Shown here piece by piece: positions 17,215-27,134 of a DNA stretch of 36,189 nt (positions are counted from its first letter, which is position 1; every line of letters begins with the position of its first letter). Under the pieces are notes generated by a model, which saw only the letters and a program-made list of their open reading frames with translations, did no database searches and was not told where the DNA came from. This DNA is from Gammaproteobacteria bacterium. GTDB taxonomy: Bacteria > Pseudomonadota > Gammaproteobacteria > Steroidobacterales > Steroidobacteraceae. A program made the translations under genes and the position numbers. The DNA lies in the NCBI GenBank assembly GCA_020851435.1, contig JADZCS010000019.1:1-36189 (forward strand), read 5' to 3'.

Positions 17215-19159
17215 GCCCGTCCGCCCGATCCGTCGCCTGGGCTGGACGCTGGCCGCGCTGGCGGCGGCGATCCTGCCTCACGCGCGCTGGGTGCCATCGT
17301 GGGTCGTCGGGCTGGCGCTTGCCGTCGGCGCGTGGCGACTGCTCGCCGAGCGCCGCGGCTGGGGCCTGCCGGGCCGCTGGCTGCGCTCTGGCGTGGCCGT
17401 GCTGACGGCTGCGGGCGTCATGCTCAGCTACCGCTCGCTGAACGGACTCGAGGCCGGCACGGCGCTGCTGATCGCGATGGCCGCGCTGAAGCTCACCGAG
17501 ACGCGGGCGCCGCGCGAACACATGCTGCTGGTCTTCATCGGCTGGTTCCTGTGCCTGGCGGCCTTCCTGCGCCAGCAGGACCTGCCGACCGTCGCGATGG
17601 TGCTGCCGGCCGCCTGGCTGCTCGCAGCGGCGCTGCTGGAAGTCAGCCGCGTGGGCGACGAGGGTCCCAGGCCGCGGCCCTTCGTCGCCACCGGCGCGAT
17701 GCTCGCCAAGGCGCTGCCGCTGGCGCTGGTGCTGTTCCTGTTCTTCCCGCGCGTGCAGGGCCACTTCTGGGGCGCGCCCTCGTCGGAAAAGGCCGTCACC
17801 GGCCTCAACGACGAGATGTCGCCGGGCGACCTCTCTGAACTCACGCTCAGCGACACGGTGGCGTTCCGCGTCACCTTCCAGGGCGAGCCGCCCGCGCCAC
17901 GCGACCGCTACTTCCGCGGCCCGGTGCTGTCGGATTTCGACGGCTTCACCTGGCGCGCATCGCAGACCCGCATCTTCACGCCAGCGGTCGAGTTCCTCGG
18001 CGCGCCGCTGGACTACCGCATCACGATGGAGCCGCACCGGCGGCGCTGGCTGTTCGCGCTGGACATGGTCGGCCGCTGGCCGGCAGACATGGCCGCGCAG
18101 AGCTGGGATTACCAGCTGCTCACGCGCTTCCCGGTCAACGCGGTGATCGCCTACGACGCCCGTTCCTACCTGCGCTTCCGCGCCGGCCTGGACATCACCA
18201 CGGCGATGCGCCGGCTGGAATCGCGCCTCCCGCCAGGCCGCAACCCGCGCACGGTCGAACTCGCGCGCCGTATGCGCGCGGCTGCGGCCGACGACACCGC
18301 CTACATCCAGTCCGTGCTGGCAATGTTCCGCGAGCAGGAATTCTTCTACACGCTGGAGCCGCCGCGCCTCGAGCGCAACTCGGTGGACGACTTCCTGTTC
18401 AACACGCGTCGCGGCTTCTGCGGCCACTTCGCCTCGGCCTTCACCACCCTGATGCGCGCGGCCGGCATCCCGGCGCGCGTGGTCACCGGCTACCAGGGCG
18501 GCGACTTCAACCCGCTGGGCGGCTACCTGATCGTGCGCCAGTCCAACGCCCACGCCTGGAGCGAGGTCTGGCTGGAGAGCAAGGGCTGGACGCGCGTCGA
18601 CCCGACGGCGGCGGTCGCGCCGGAACGCGTCGAGCGCGGGGGACTCGACGCAGCGCTGCCGGAAGGCGAGTTCGTTCCCGGCCGCTTCGCGCGCGACTCG
18701 GAGTGGCTCTGGCGGGCCCAGCTCGCCTGGGACGTCGTCAACGCGCGCTGGAACGACTGGGTCGTCAAGTTCGACCTCGATCGACAGCAGGAACTCCTCG
18801 AACGCCTCGGCGTGGAGGACGCCGACTGGCGCGATGTCGCGACCGCGCTGGCGGCGGGGCTCGCCGCAGTGTCGGCGCTGCTCGCCGCCTGGCTGGCCTG
18901 GGAGCATCGTCCGCCGCGGCGCGACGCGGCCGCAATCGCCTATGCACGCTTCGAGCGCCGGCTGCGGCGTCGCGGCATCGAGCGCGCGCCGCACGAGGGG
19001 CCGCGGGTATTTGCCCGCCGCATCGCCGCGCGACGGCCGGAACTCGCCGCCTTCGCCAGCGAGTTCACGGAGCTCTACGCGCGCGTGCGCTACGGTCCCG
19101 CACCTGACCCGGCCGACCTGGCGCGGCTGGCGCGGCTGGTGCGGGGCTTTCGTCCATGA
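17207..19159 (+). CDS. TgpA-like transglutaminase (DUF3488/TGc/DUF4129)
   Basis: A 650-residue membrane protein. Residues 1-190 form about six helices (DUF3488), followed by a periplasmic region with a transglutaminase-like core, and a final helix at about 545-565 with a short cytoplasmic C-terminal tail. The catalytic triad is readable: Cys405 in RRGFCGHFAS, His449 in SNAHAWSEVW and Asp465 in RVDPTAAV. The Pseudomonas homologue TgpA is reported as an essential inner-membrane enzyme with transglutaminase activity; its substrate here is unknown. The ATG at 17207 lies inside the DUF58 gene end. The stop overlaps the M90 gene by ATGA, so the set is translationally coupled. Confidence 0.92.
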   Translation: MAEPVRPIRRLGWTLAALAAAILPHARWVPSWVVGLALAVGAWRLLAERRGWGLPGRWLRSGVAVLTAAGVMLSYRSLNGLEAGTALLIAMAALKLTETRAPREHMLLVFIGWFLCLAAFLRQQDLPTVAMVLPAAWLLAAALLEVSRVGDEGPRPRPFVATGAMLAKALPLALVLFLFFPRVQGHFWGAPSSEKAVTGLNDEMSPGDLSELTLSDTVAFRVTFQGEPPAPRDRYFRGPVLSDFDGFTWRASQTRIFTPAVEFLGAPLDYRITMEPHRRRWLFALDMVGRWPADMAAQSWDYQLLTRFPVNAVIAYDARSYLRFRAGLDITTAMRRLESRLPPGRNPRTVELARRMRAAAADDTAYIQSVLAMFREQEFFYTLEPPRLERNSVDDFLFNTRRGFCGHFASAFTTLMRAAGIPARVVTGYQGGDFNPLGGYLIVRQSNAHAWSEVWLESKGWTRVDPTAAVAPERVERGGLDAALPEGEFVPGRFARDSEWLWRAQLAWDVVNARWNDWVVKFDLDRQQELLERLGVEDADWRDVATALAAGLAAVSALLAAWLAWEHRPPRRDAAAIAYARFERRLRRRGIERAPHEGPRVFARRIAARRPELAAFASEFTELYARVRYGPAPDPADLARLARLVRGFRP

Positions 19160-19974
19160 CCGCGGCGCTGATCGTCCTGGCCGTGGCAGCGGCTGTCATC
19201 GCCGCCATCGTGGTCCCGCCCCTGCTCGCCCGGCGGCGCCGGGCGCGCCTGCGTTCCGCGGAACTGCCGGTCGAATCGCAGCGGCTGCTGTACAGGCGCG
19301 TGCCGATCTACCGGCGTATCCCGGCCGACATCCGGGCGAGGCTGGATGGACTGGTTCACGAGTTCGTGGAGGACAAGAACTTCGTCGGCTGTGGCGGGAT
19401 CGAGGTCGACCTCGAGATGAAGCTCGTGATCGCGGCGCAGGCCTGCCTGCTGGTCGCAGGGCGCGAGGGACATCACTACGATGCGCTGCGTTCCATCCTC
19501 GTCTACCCGGGCGAGTTCGTCGTGCCGGAGGAATGGCACGACGACGACGGCGTGGTGACCACCGAGGAGCGCGTGCTGGCCGGCCAGGCCTGGGGCCAGG
19601 ACCGCATCCTGCTGTCCTGGGAGGACGTCGAGGCGGGCGGGCATGGCGAGGAAGCCTACAACGTCGTGATCCACGAGTTCGCCCACTACCTCGACGAGGA
19701 GGAAGGCGCGATGAACGGCACGCCGGCTCTCGACGGGCCAACCCACTACGCGCGCTGGGCCGAGGTCTTTGCGCACGAGTTCGCGGTCCTGCGCGCGGCC
19801 GCCGACGCCGGGCAGGACACCTTCCTCGACCCCTACGCGGCCGAGGACGAGGCCGAGTTCTTCGCGGTCGCGAGCGAGACTTTCTTCGAGACGCCGCGCG
19901 AACTGCGGGATCGGCACCCGCGGCTGTATCGCGAACTCCAGGGCTTCTACCGGCTGGACCCGGCCAGCTGGTAG
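19156..19974 (+). CDS. M90/MtfA-type zinc metallopeptidase, membrane-anchored
   Basis: A 272-residue protein. The zinc motif HEFAH is at residues 173-177 (NVVIHEFAHYLDEEEG), and the C-terminal block DEAEFFAVASETFFE matches the conserved part of E. coli MtfA that supplies the further acidic residue. E. coli MtfA is a cytosolic peptidase that binds the Mlc repressor. Here the N terminus (residues 3-25, ALIVLAVAAAVIAAIVVPP) is a membrane anchor followed by arginines, which should leave the catalytic part in the cytoplasm. It is coupled by ATGA to the TgpA-like gene, so a link with that complex is more likely than sugar-uptake control. I leave the symbol blank for that reason. Confidence 0.88.
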   Translation: MTAALIVLAVAAAVIAAIVVPPLLARRRRARLRSAELPVESQRLLYRRVPIYRRIPADIRARLDGLVHEFVEDKNFVGCGGIEVDLEMKLVIAAQACLLVAGREGHHYDALRSILVYPGEFVVPEEWHDDDGVVTTEERVLAGQAWGQDRILLSWEDVEAGGHGEEAYNVVIHEFAHYLDEEEGAMNGTPALDGPTHYARWAEVFAHEFAVLRAAADAGQDTFLDPYAAEDEAEFFAVASETFFETPRELRDRHPRLYRELQGFYRLDPASW

Positions 19975-19982
19975 GTCCTGCG

Positions 19983-21473
19983 TCAGGCCACGGGCCTCAC
20001 GTTGGGGTTCAGCCGGAACAGGTTTGTCGGATCGTACTTCGCCTTGACCTGCCGCAGCCTCTCGAGGTTGCCCTGGTAGTTGCGCTCGATCGTCTCCGGT
20101 GATTCGCCGGCCGTCTCCACGGTGTAATAACCGTCGGTGTGCCTGCCGATGACCGACCAGAAGCGCTCGACGTAGCGCACGTGGGGCGCAGCATCCTGGT
20201 CAAGGGGCCAGGAAGCAGTCGCAAACATGTTGTGCGTCGCGCGTCGGTGCGGGAACGCCGTGGCGGCGGCCGCGACTTCGCCGATCTTTCCGCCGCCGTG
20301 CTGGAAGAACACGGAGGAATTGCGCTCAGGCGCCGCCTCGAATCCGGCCACGAGCTCGCGCACGAGGTCGCTGGAGAAGCCGTCGATGAAGCCGGACCTC
20401 AGGTGGTTACCCTCGGTGCGCGGGTCGGTCTGGTCTCCGCTCCTCTGCAGGGCGACGTAATCGATCGTCTTGATGGTGTCGTTGAGCGGCGTGCCCAGCC
20501 GGCGAAGGGGCGCCAGCACGGCGTCCGCCTTCCCAGCCGGACCCGAATAGCACAGGGAGAACACGAACACGCCGGGCTTTCCTCCCATGCGGGCGCTCAT
20601 CACCGCATCCAGGTAGAGATCGGCCGGCGCGCTGGAGCTGATGTCGGCATAGGCCTGCATGAGCTCAGGCGCACGCGCGAGCGGGAACACGAGGGCGCCG
20701 CCGATGACCTCGCGCTGCATGGGGTGCAGCTGGAACTCGAACGCGGTCACGACCCCGAAGTTTCCGCCTCCGCCGCGCACGCCCCAGAACAGGTCGGCGT
20801 TGTCCGATGCACTGGCATGCCGCAACTGGCCATCGGCCGTGACCACATCGACCGAGACGAGGTTGTCGAGGGCCAGGCCGAATCGCCGCGCCAGGCGTCC
20901 GAAGCCGGCGCCCAGCGTGAGGCCGCCCACACCTGTGTGCGAGACCGTGCCGGCGGTCGTGACGAGGCCGAACGCCATGGCTTCGTGATCCAGTTCTCCC
21001 AGCAGGCTGCCGCCCGCCACGTAGGCCCGCCGCGCGGCCGGGTCCACACGGGCGCTGCGAAAGCGCGACAGGTCGATCTGCATTCCACCGTCGCAGGTCG
21101 ATTGCCCGCCGTGGCTGTGACCACCGCATTTCACCGCCAGCAGCAGGTTGTGCTCGCGCGCGAAGTAGACCGCCGTGCGAACATCAGCCGCGCCGCTCGG
21201 CTGGACGACCAGCGCGGGACGCCGGTCGATGGCCTGGTTGAGCACGCGCCGGGCCTGGTCATAGCCCGCGTTGCCCGGCAACAGCAACGCGCCGCGAAGG
21301 CTGTCCTTCAGCTGCTGCAGGTCGCCGGCGCTCAGTGCGGTGGCGGTACCTGCGGCGGTGGTCGCCACGGCTTCGCCACTGACCTGGGTCAGCTGGGCGA
21401 GCGTCCTGTTGAAGGGAAATACCGCGCCTGCGGCCGCGGCGACGGACAAACCGACGAAATCACGCCTGTTCAT
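19983..21473 (-). CDS. Tat-exported FAD-linked oxidase (berberine-bridge type)
   Basis: A 496-residue flavoprotein. The start at 21473 gives a twin-arginine signal (NRRDFVG then a hydrophobic run to about residue 26), preceded by GGGGG. The FAD_binding_4 domain follows: His119 in CGGHSHGG is the expected covalent FAD attachment site, and SHTGVGGLTLGAG is the second FAD loop, where the Cys of bicovalent enzymes is missing, so a single covalent link is expected. The C-terminal BBE domain ends NYQGNLERLRQVKAKYDPTN. Relatives oxidise sugars, alcohols or alkaloid-like compounds with O2; the substrate here is unknown. Export as a folded FAD protein fits Tat. Confidence 0.9.
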   Translation of the reverse strand: MNRRDFVGLSVAAAAGAVFPFNRTLAQLTQVSGEAVATTAAGTATALSAGDLQQLKDSLRGALLLPGNAGYDQARRVLNQAIDRRPALVVQPSGAADVRTAVYFAREHNLLLAVKCGGHSHGGQSTCDGGMQIDLSRFRSARVDPAARRAYVAGGSLLGELDHEAMAFGLVTTAGTVSHTGVGGLTLGAGFGRLARRFGLALDNLVSVDVVTADGQLRHASASDNADLFWGVRGGGGNFGVVTAFEFQLHPMQREVIGGALVFPLARAPELMQAYADISSSAPADLYLDAVMSARMGGKPGVFVFSLCYSGPAGKADAVLAPLRRLGTPLNDTIKTIDYVALQRSGDQTDPRTEGNHLRSGFIDGFSSDLVRELVAGFEAAPERNSSVFFQHGGGKIGEVAAAATAFPHRRATHNMFATASWPLDQDAAPHVRYVERFWSVIGRHTDGYYTVETAGESPETIERNYQGNLERLRQVKAKYDPTNLFRLNPNVRPVA

Positions 21474-21558
21474 GGCTACCCCCGCGCTCAGTCCTTGAGC
21501 AATGCGCAGCAGCATACTCCGGCCAGGTCGGAACTGGTGAGCACGCGCGCGCCACGGA

Positions 21559-22821
21559 TCAGCCGCTGCGCCGGGACTTCGCCAGCAGCACCGCGCCGCC
21601 CACGAACAGCAGCAGCAGGGACAGCATGCCCATGCGGGGATCCCCCGTGACTAGCGTGGTGACGCCGACCAGCAGCGGTCCCAGCACGGCCGCGAACTTG
21701 CCCATCATGTTGTAGAAGCCGAAGAACTCGGCGTTCTTGCCGGGCGGCACCAGGCTGCCGAAATACGACCGACTCAGGGACTGGATGCCGCCCTGCACCA
21801 GGCCGATCACGACCGCCAGCGCGTAGAAGTGGATGGTCTGCGTCAGGAAGTACGCGCCGACCGTGGCGGCGGCATAGACCGCGATCGCGATGAAGATCCC
21901 GTTGCGCGCGCCGATGCGTTCGCCCAGTGCGCCGAAGGCGAGCGCCGCCGGAAAGGCCACGAACTGCGTGATCAGCAGCGCGGCGATCAGCGCGGACTGC
22001 GGGAAGCCCAGCGACAGGCCGTAGTCGACGGCCATCTTGATGACCGTGTTCACGCCGTCGATGTAGAGCCAGTACGCGAGCAGGAACCACACCAGCGGCC
22101 GGTACCGGCGGATCGCGTGCACGGTCTCGCGCAGCTCGCCCCAGGCGCCCCGCACCGCGCGCGCCCAGCTTGGCGGCTGCGCAGGCCGGTGCTCGTCGAC
22201 GAACAGCAGCACCGGCACGGAGAACACCAGCCACCACACCGCGACCGTGATGAACGAGACCCGCACGGCCGCAGCCGCATCGGCCAGGCCGAAGGTCGCG
22301 GGCGAGAGGGTCATCCAGACGTTGAGGGCGAACAACAGCCCGCCGCCGACGTAGCCCAGCGCGTAGCCGTAGGCGGACACGAGGTCGAGGTCTGGCTTGT
22401 CCGCGACGTCGAGCAGCAGGGCGTCGTAGAACACGATTCCGCCGGCGAAGCCGGCCGAAGCCAGCGCGTAGACGAACACCGCCATCGGCCAGTCGCCGCG
22501 ACCGACAAAATAAAGCGCGGCGGTCGCCGCAATGCCGAGCACGGTGAACAGGGTCAGCAGGCGCAGCCTGGCGCCGCCGCGGTCCGCGATGGCGCCGAGG
22601 AACGGCGCCATCACGGCGATCACGAAGCTCGAGATGCCATTGGCGAGGCCGAGCCGGAAGGTGCTGACGGCCACCTCAGCCCCCGCGCTCCAGTACTGCT
22701 TGAAGAACACGGGGAAGAAGCCGGCCATGACGGTCGTCGCGAACGCCGAGTTGGCCCAGTCGTACAGCGCCCAGGACAGCACCGGGCGACGCAGCAGGAC
22801 GGATCGGAAGCGCTTCCTCAT
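21559..22821 (-). CDS. MFS transporter, UMF1/Atg22-like
   Basis: A 420-residue inner-membrane protein with about twelve helices. The opening VLSWALYDWANSAFATTVMA and the block VFYDALLLDVADKPDLDLVS with ALGYVGGGLL are landmarks of the UMF1 (Atg22-related) branch of the major facilitator superfamily. In yeast Atg22 releases amino acids from the vacuole; bacterial members have no settled substrate. It lies 85 bases upstream of the FAD oxidase gene on the same strand, so the two may be co-transcribed. Whether it carries the oxidase's substrate or product is only a guess. Confidence 0.88.
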   Translation of the reverse strand: MRKRFRSVLLRRPVLSWALYDWANSAFATTVMAGFFPVFFKQYWSAGAEVAVSTFRLGLANGISSFVIAVMAPFLGAIADRGGARLRLLTLFTVLGIAATAALYFVGRGDWPMAVFVYALASAGFAGGIVFYDALLLDVADKPDLDLVSAYGYALGYVGGGLLFALNVWMTLSPATFGLADAAAAVRVSFITVAVWWLVFSVPVLLFVDEHRPAQPPSWARAVRGAWGELRETVHAIRRYRPLVWFLLAYWLYIDGVNTVIKMAVDYGLSLGFPQSALIAALLITQFVAFPAALAFGALGERIGARNGIFIAIAVYAAATVGAYFLTQTIHFYALAVVIGLVQGGIQSLSRSYFGSLVPPGKNAEFFGFYNMMGKFAAVLGPLLVGVTTLVTGDPRMGMLSLLLLFVGGAVLLAKSRRSG

Positions 22822-22842
22822 GCGCGCAGCATAGCCTGAGGC

Positions 22843-23492
22843 TCAGAGTTCGGCCTGAAACTCGGCAAGAAAGCGCTCGAGCCGGGCGTGGCGTTCTGCG
22901 GCGAGACGGCTCCCGGTGAGCGTGCGGAAGCCATCGGCAAGGCCCAGCAACTTCGCGCCGAAGTGGTCCAGCGCATAGGCGCGATCGTCGAGGGTGCGCG
23001 CGGTCGCGAGCGGGTCGGCAACGTGATAGAGCGCGCTGCCCATGCGGCCGGCAGTGTAGAAGCAGCGCGCGACGCCCACGAGGCCGATCGCGTCGAGCCG
23101 GTCGGCGTCCTGCAACACCCGGGCCTCCAGCGTCAGGGGCTCGATGCCCGCCGAGAAGCTGTGGGCCTCGATCGCGTGCGCGACGGCAGCGATGCGCGGC
23201 GCTGGCCAGCCCAGCCCGGCCAGGACCTCACTGGCACGCGCCGCCGCCAGCCGCGACGCCTGCGCGCGCAGCGGCGAGCTTTTCTCCACCGCGACGCAGT
23301 CGTGGAGCAGCACGGCCGCGCCGATCAGTTCCGCGTCGCCGCCGTCGCCGGCCTGGATCGCCAGCGCGTTGTGCCAGACCCTGCGCAGGTGCGCCAGGTC
23401 GTGGGCGCCGTCGTCGCCGGTATCGAGCTGCGGCAGCAGGCTGGCGGCCAGGCCCGGCCGCGGCTCGAACCAGCCCGCGCAGGGATGCCCGC

Positions 23493-23496
<4 letters not shown>
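22843..23496 (-). CDS. HD-domain phosphohydrolase (YedJ-like)
   Basis: A 217-residue cytosolic protein. The metal-binding HD pattern is His36 (in [11 protein letters not shown]), His65-Asp66 (VLLHDC) and Asp132 (DADRLDAIG), as in the YedJ/PF01966 group. Members hydrolyse phosphate esters, often nucleotides, but the substrate is not known here. The ATG at 23496 overlaps the prfC stop as ATGA, so its translation is coupled to release factor 3. A longer frame upstream is only the shadow of prfC. Confidence 0.87.
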
Positions 23497-25082
<1,586 letters not shown>

Positions 25083-25108
25083 GGGGTGGTTCCGTGTCGG
25101 GGCGCGGG

Positions 25109-25114
25109 ATTGTA
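25109..25114 (-). promoter_or_regulatory. Putative -10 box for prfC (TACAAT)
   Basis: On the minus strand TGTACAAT lies 26 bases before the prfC ATG in the 56-base gap after rimI. It predicts a leader of about 20 bases. No clear -35 box accompanies it. Confidence 0.45.
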
Positions 25115-25138
25115 CAGGAATTGCGCCGCCGGCCGCGC

Positions 25139-25627
25139 TCAGGCCAGAGGCTGCGGCACGAGCGCCAGCCGGTAGACGAACGCGTCCTCCCGGCCCCAGG
25201 ACGCCTGGTAGTAGCCTGGGCGGAGCCCGATCCGCTCGAAGCCCATCGATTCGTACAGGGCTATGGCGACCCGGTTCGACGGCCGGACCTCGAGGAAAAC
25301 CAGTTCCACGCCGGCATTGCGGGCGTGGTCGAGCATGGCGTGCATCAGGGCCCGCCCTGCCCCGCGCCCGCGCAGCGCGCGGCCCACGCAGACGTTGAGG
25401 ACGTGTGCCTCGCCGGCGCCGGTGGACATGACGCCGTATCCGCAGAGGCCCTGCGGGCCATCGACGACCACGCAGTGGTAACCCACGCGCAGGCAGTCGC
25501 GAAAGATCTGCTCGCTCCACGGGAATGGGTAGGCGTCGAACTCGATGTCCATGACCTGGGGCACGTCGGCCTCGGTCATCGGCCGGAAGCAGCACTCAGC
25601 CAGCAGGGGTTGCTGCGCGCTCGCCAT
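25139..25627 (-). CDS. rimI: Ribosomal protein S18-alanine N-acetyltransferase RimI
   Basis: A 162-residue GNAT-fold enzyme. The acetyl-CoA loop is RGRGAG (residues 86-91), and the catalytic end is [20 protein letters not shown], both as in RimI. The early block [20 protein letters not shown] also fits. RimI acetylates the N-terminal alanine of S18. It overlaps the end of the uracil-DNA glycosylase gene by 32 bases, a common gammaproteobacterial arrangement. The chain is slightly longer than E. coli RimI (148), mainly at the N terminus; the start could lie a few codons further in. Confidence 0.9.
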   Translation of the reverse strand: MASAQQPLLAECCFRPMTEADVPQVMDIEFDAYPFPWSEQIFRDCLRVGYHCVVVDGPQGLCGYGVMSTGAGEAHVLNVCVGRALRGRGAGRALMHAMLDHARNAGVELVFLEVRPSNRVAIALYESMGFERIGLRPGYYQASWGREDAFVYRLALVPQPLA

Positions 25628-26264
25628 GGCCGAGCACCTCCAGCGCGAACTTCAGGTCTTCCCAGGCCTTGCGCTTCTCGCCGGGCGAGCGCAGCAGGTA
25701 GGCGGGGTGATAGGTGACGATCACGGGAACCGCAGCCGCGCCGAGCTGGTGCACGCTGCCGCGCAGCTTGCCGAGCGCGACGTTGGTCTCGAGCAGGCTC
25801 TGCGCCGCAATGCGCCCCAGGCACAGGATCAGCGCCGGCTCGACCAGCGCAATCTGCCGATGCAGGTAGGCGAGGCACTCGGCAGTCTCGCCAGGCTCGG
25901 GATCGCGATTGCCCGGGGGACGGCACTTCAGGACGTTGGCGATGAAGACGTCCTCGCGCCTGAACCCGGCCGCGCGCAGCATGGCGTTGAGCAGTTGGCC
26001 GGCGCGGCCGACGAAGGGCTCGCCCTGGGCATCTTCGTCCGCACCCGGCGCCTCGCCCACGACCATGAGCCGTGCGCGGCGGTCGCCGACGCCGAAGACC
26101 GTCCGGGTGCGGGTGGCGGCCAGCCCGCAGCGGGTGCAGTCGCGCACGCAGGCCTCGAGAGCTTCCCAGTCCATCGCGGCGATGGGGCCCGTGGCGTGGA
26201 CCGTGCGGGGCAGGTAGACCGTCACGCCCAGCGTCCGGAGGTAGTCGAGGCGGCGCGCATCCAT
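25596..26264 (-). CDS. Uracil-DNA glycosylase, family 4 (4Fe-4S)
   Basis: A 222-residue DNA-repair enzyme that removes uracil from DNA. Motif A is GEAPGADED (residues 70-78), and the C-terminal active-site motif is HPAYLL (186-191). Four cysteines spaced as CxxC (Cys43, Cys46), Cys114 and Cys130 fit the iron-sulphur ligands of family 4. Motif A rules out family 5 (GLAPA) and UdgX. About 35 residues precede the core. It is followed by rimI in an overlapping pair and lies downstream of pssA. Confidence 0.9.
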   Translation of the reverse strand: MDARRLDYLRTLGVTVYLPRTVHATGPIAAMDWEALEACVRDCTRCGLAATRTRTVFGVGDRRARLMVVGEAPGADEDAQGEPFVGRAGQLLNAMLRAAGFRREDVFIANVLKCRPPGNRDPEPGETAECLAYLHRQIALVEPALILCLGRIAAQSLLETNVALGKLRGSVHQLGAAAVPVIVTYHPAYLLRSPGEKRKAWEDLKFALEVLGHGERAATPAG

Positions 26265-26273
26265 GGCGGCGGG

Positions 26274-27056
26274 TCAGCCTGGGGGCGGATCCTGGGCGTC
26301 GCGCGGCCCACGGCGCCGGAACCGGCGCCAGAGCCAGTTCAGCGGCGCGAAGAGCGCGAATCCGCCGAACAGCGACAGCAGCACGACCGGCGGGTCGAGC
26401 GCGATGAGGGCGAAGGTCAGCGGCACGAGCAGCAGCATGCCGAAGGACACGCGCTCGGCGCCGGCGAAGTTCTTGAAGCTGGGGTAGGAAAACCGGCTGA
26501 CCATCAGGGCGCCGGCCACCACGCTGACCACGAAGGCCAGCGACAGCCCGGGCAGGCCGCCGACGTCGTAGGCATGGGCCACCCAGATGAACGCAGCCAC
26601 CAGCGCCGCGGCCGAGGGGCTGGGAAGTCCCTCGAAGTAGCGCTTGTCCTGCACCGCCGCGCGGGCATTGAACCGCGCGAGGCGCATCGCGGCGGCCGCC
26701 GCATAGAAGAACGCCGCGACCCAGCCGAAGCGGCCCCAGGCCGTGCCGTACTCGGAGATGCGCTCGACGCCCCACTGGTAGCACACGATCGCGGGCGCGA
26801 GGCCGAACGCGACCATGTCGGCCAGGCTGTCGTATTCCTTGCCGAACACGCTCTCGGTCTTGGTCAGGCGCGCCACGCGCCCGTCCAGGCCGTCGAACAC
26901 CATGGCCCCGAAAATGGCCATGGCGGCCCTGCCGAAGTTGCCGTCGATGGCCGCGATGATCGCGTAGAAGCCCCAGAACAGGCAGCCGGTGGTCAGCAGG
27001 TTCGGGAGCAGGTAGACCCCGCGGCGCGGCCGGGTGTTGTTGTCATCTGGGTTCAT
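26274..27056 (-). CDS. pssA: CDP-diacylglycerol--serine O-phosphatidyltransferase
   Basis: A 260-residue integral membrane enzyme that makes phosphatidylserine, precursor of phosphatidylethanolamine. The CDP-alcohol phosphotransferase motif is complete: DGLDGRVAR, then G in FGKEYD and D in SLADMVAFG. The opening RRGVYLLPNLLTTGCLFWGF and the LPSPSAAALV segment identify the PssA subclass. The start is uncertain: ATG 27056 or GTG 27062, because the only good Shine-Dalgarno (GGAGG, 27074-27078) is 17 and 11 bases away respectively and lies instead next to an out-of-frame ATG. Decarboxylase psd is not in the window. It diverges from proS. Confidence 0.93.
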   Translation of the reverse strand: MNPDDNNTRPRRGVYLLPNLLTTGCLFWGFYAIIAAIDGNFGRAAMAIFGAMVFDGLDGRVARLTKTESVFGKEYDSLADMVAFGLAPAIVCYQWGVERISEYGTAWGRFGWVAAFFYAAAAAMRLARFNARAAVQDKRYFEGLPSPSAAALVAAFIWVAHAYDVGGLPGLSLAFVVSVVAGALMVSRFSYPSFKNFAGAERVSFGMLLLVPLTFALIALDPPVVLLSLFGGFALFAPLNWLWRRFRRRGPRDAQDPPPG

Positions 27057-27069
27057 GGTCACGGCCCAT
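27043..27069 (-). other. Possible 8-codon leader ORF overlapping the pssA start
   Basis: GGAGG followed four bases later by ATG opens a tiny frame, MGRDHEPR then TGA, which spans the pssA start codon in another phase and ends just inside pssA. It may be chance, or may couple or restrain pssA initiation. Confidence 0.25.
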
Positions 27070-27134
27070 GATACCTCCGGCTTGGTAAGATACGCGACCT
27101 TTCGAGGCCATTCGGCCCGCCGAGCACACTGACC

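Noticed and set aside
19117-19140. A short tandem repeat near the end of the TgpA-like gene (CTGGCGCGG twice)
   Set aside because: It encodes LARLARL within a normal helical tail and is only two units long, as expected from codon bias.
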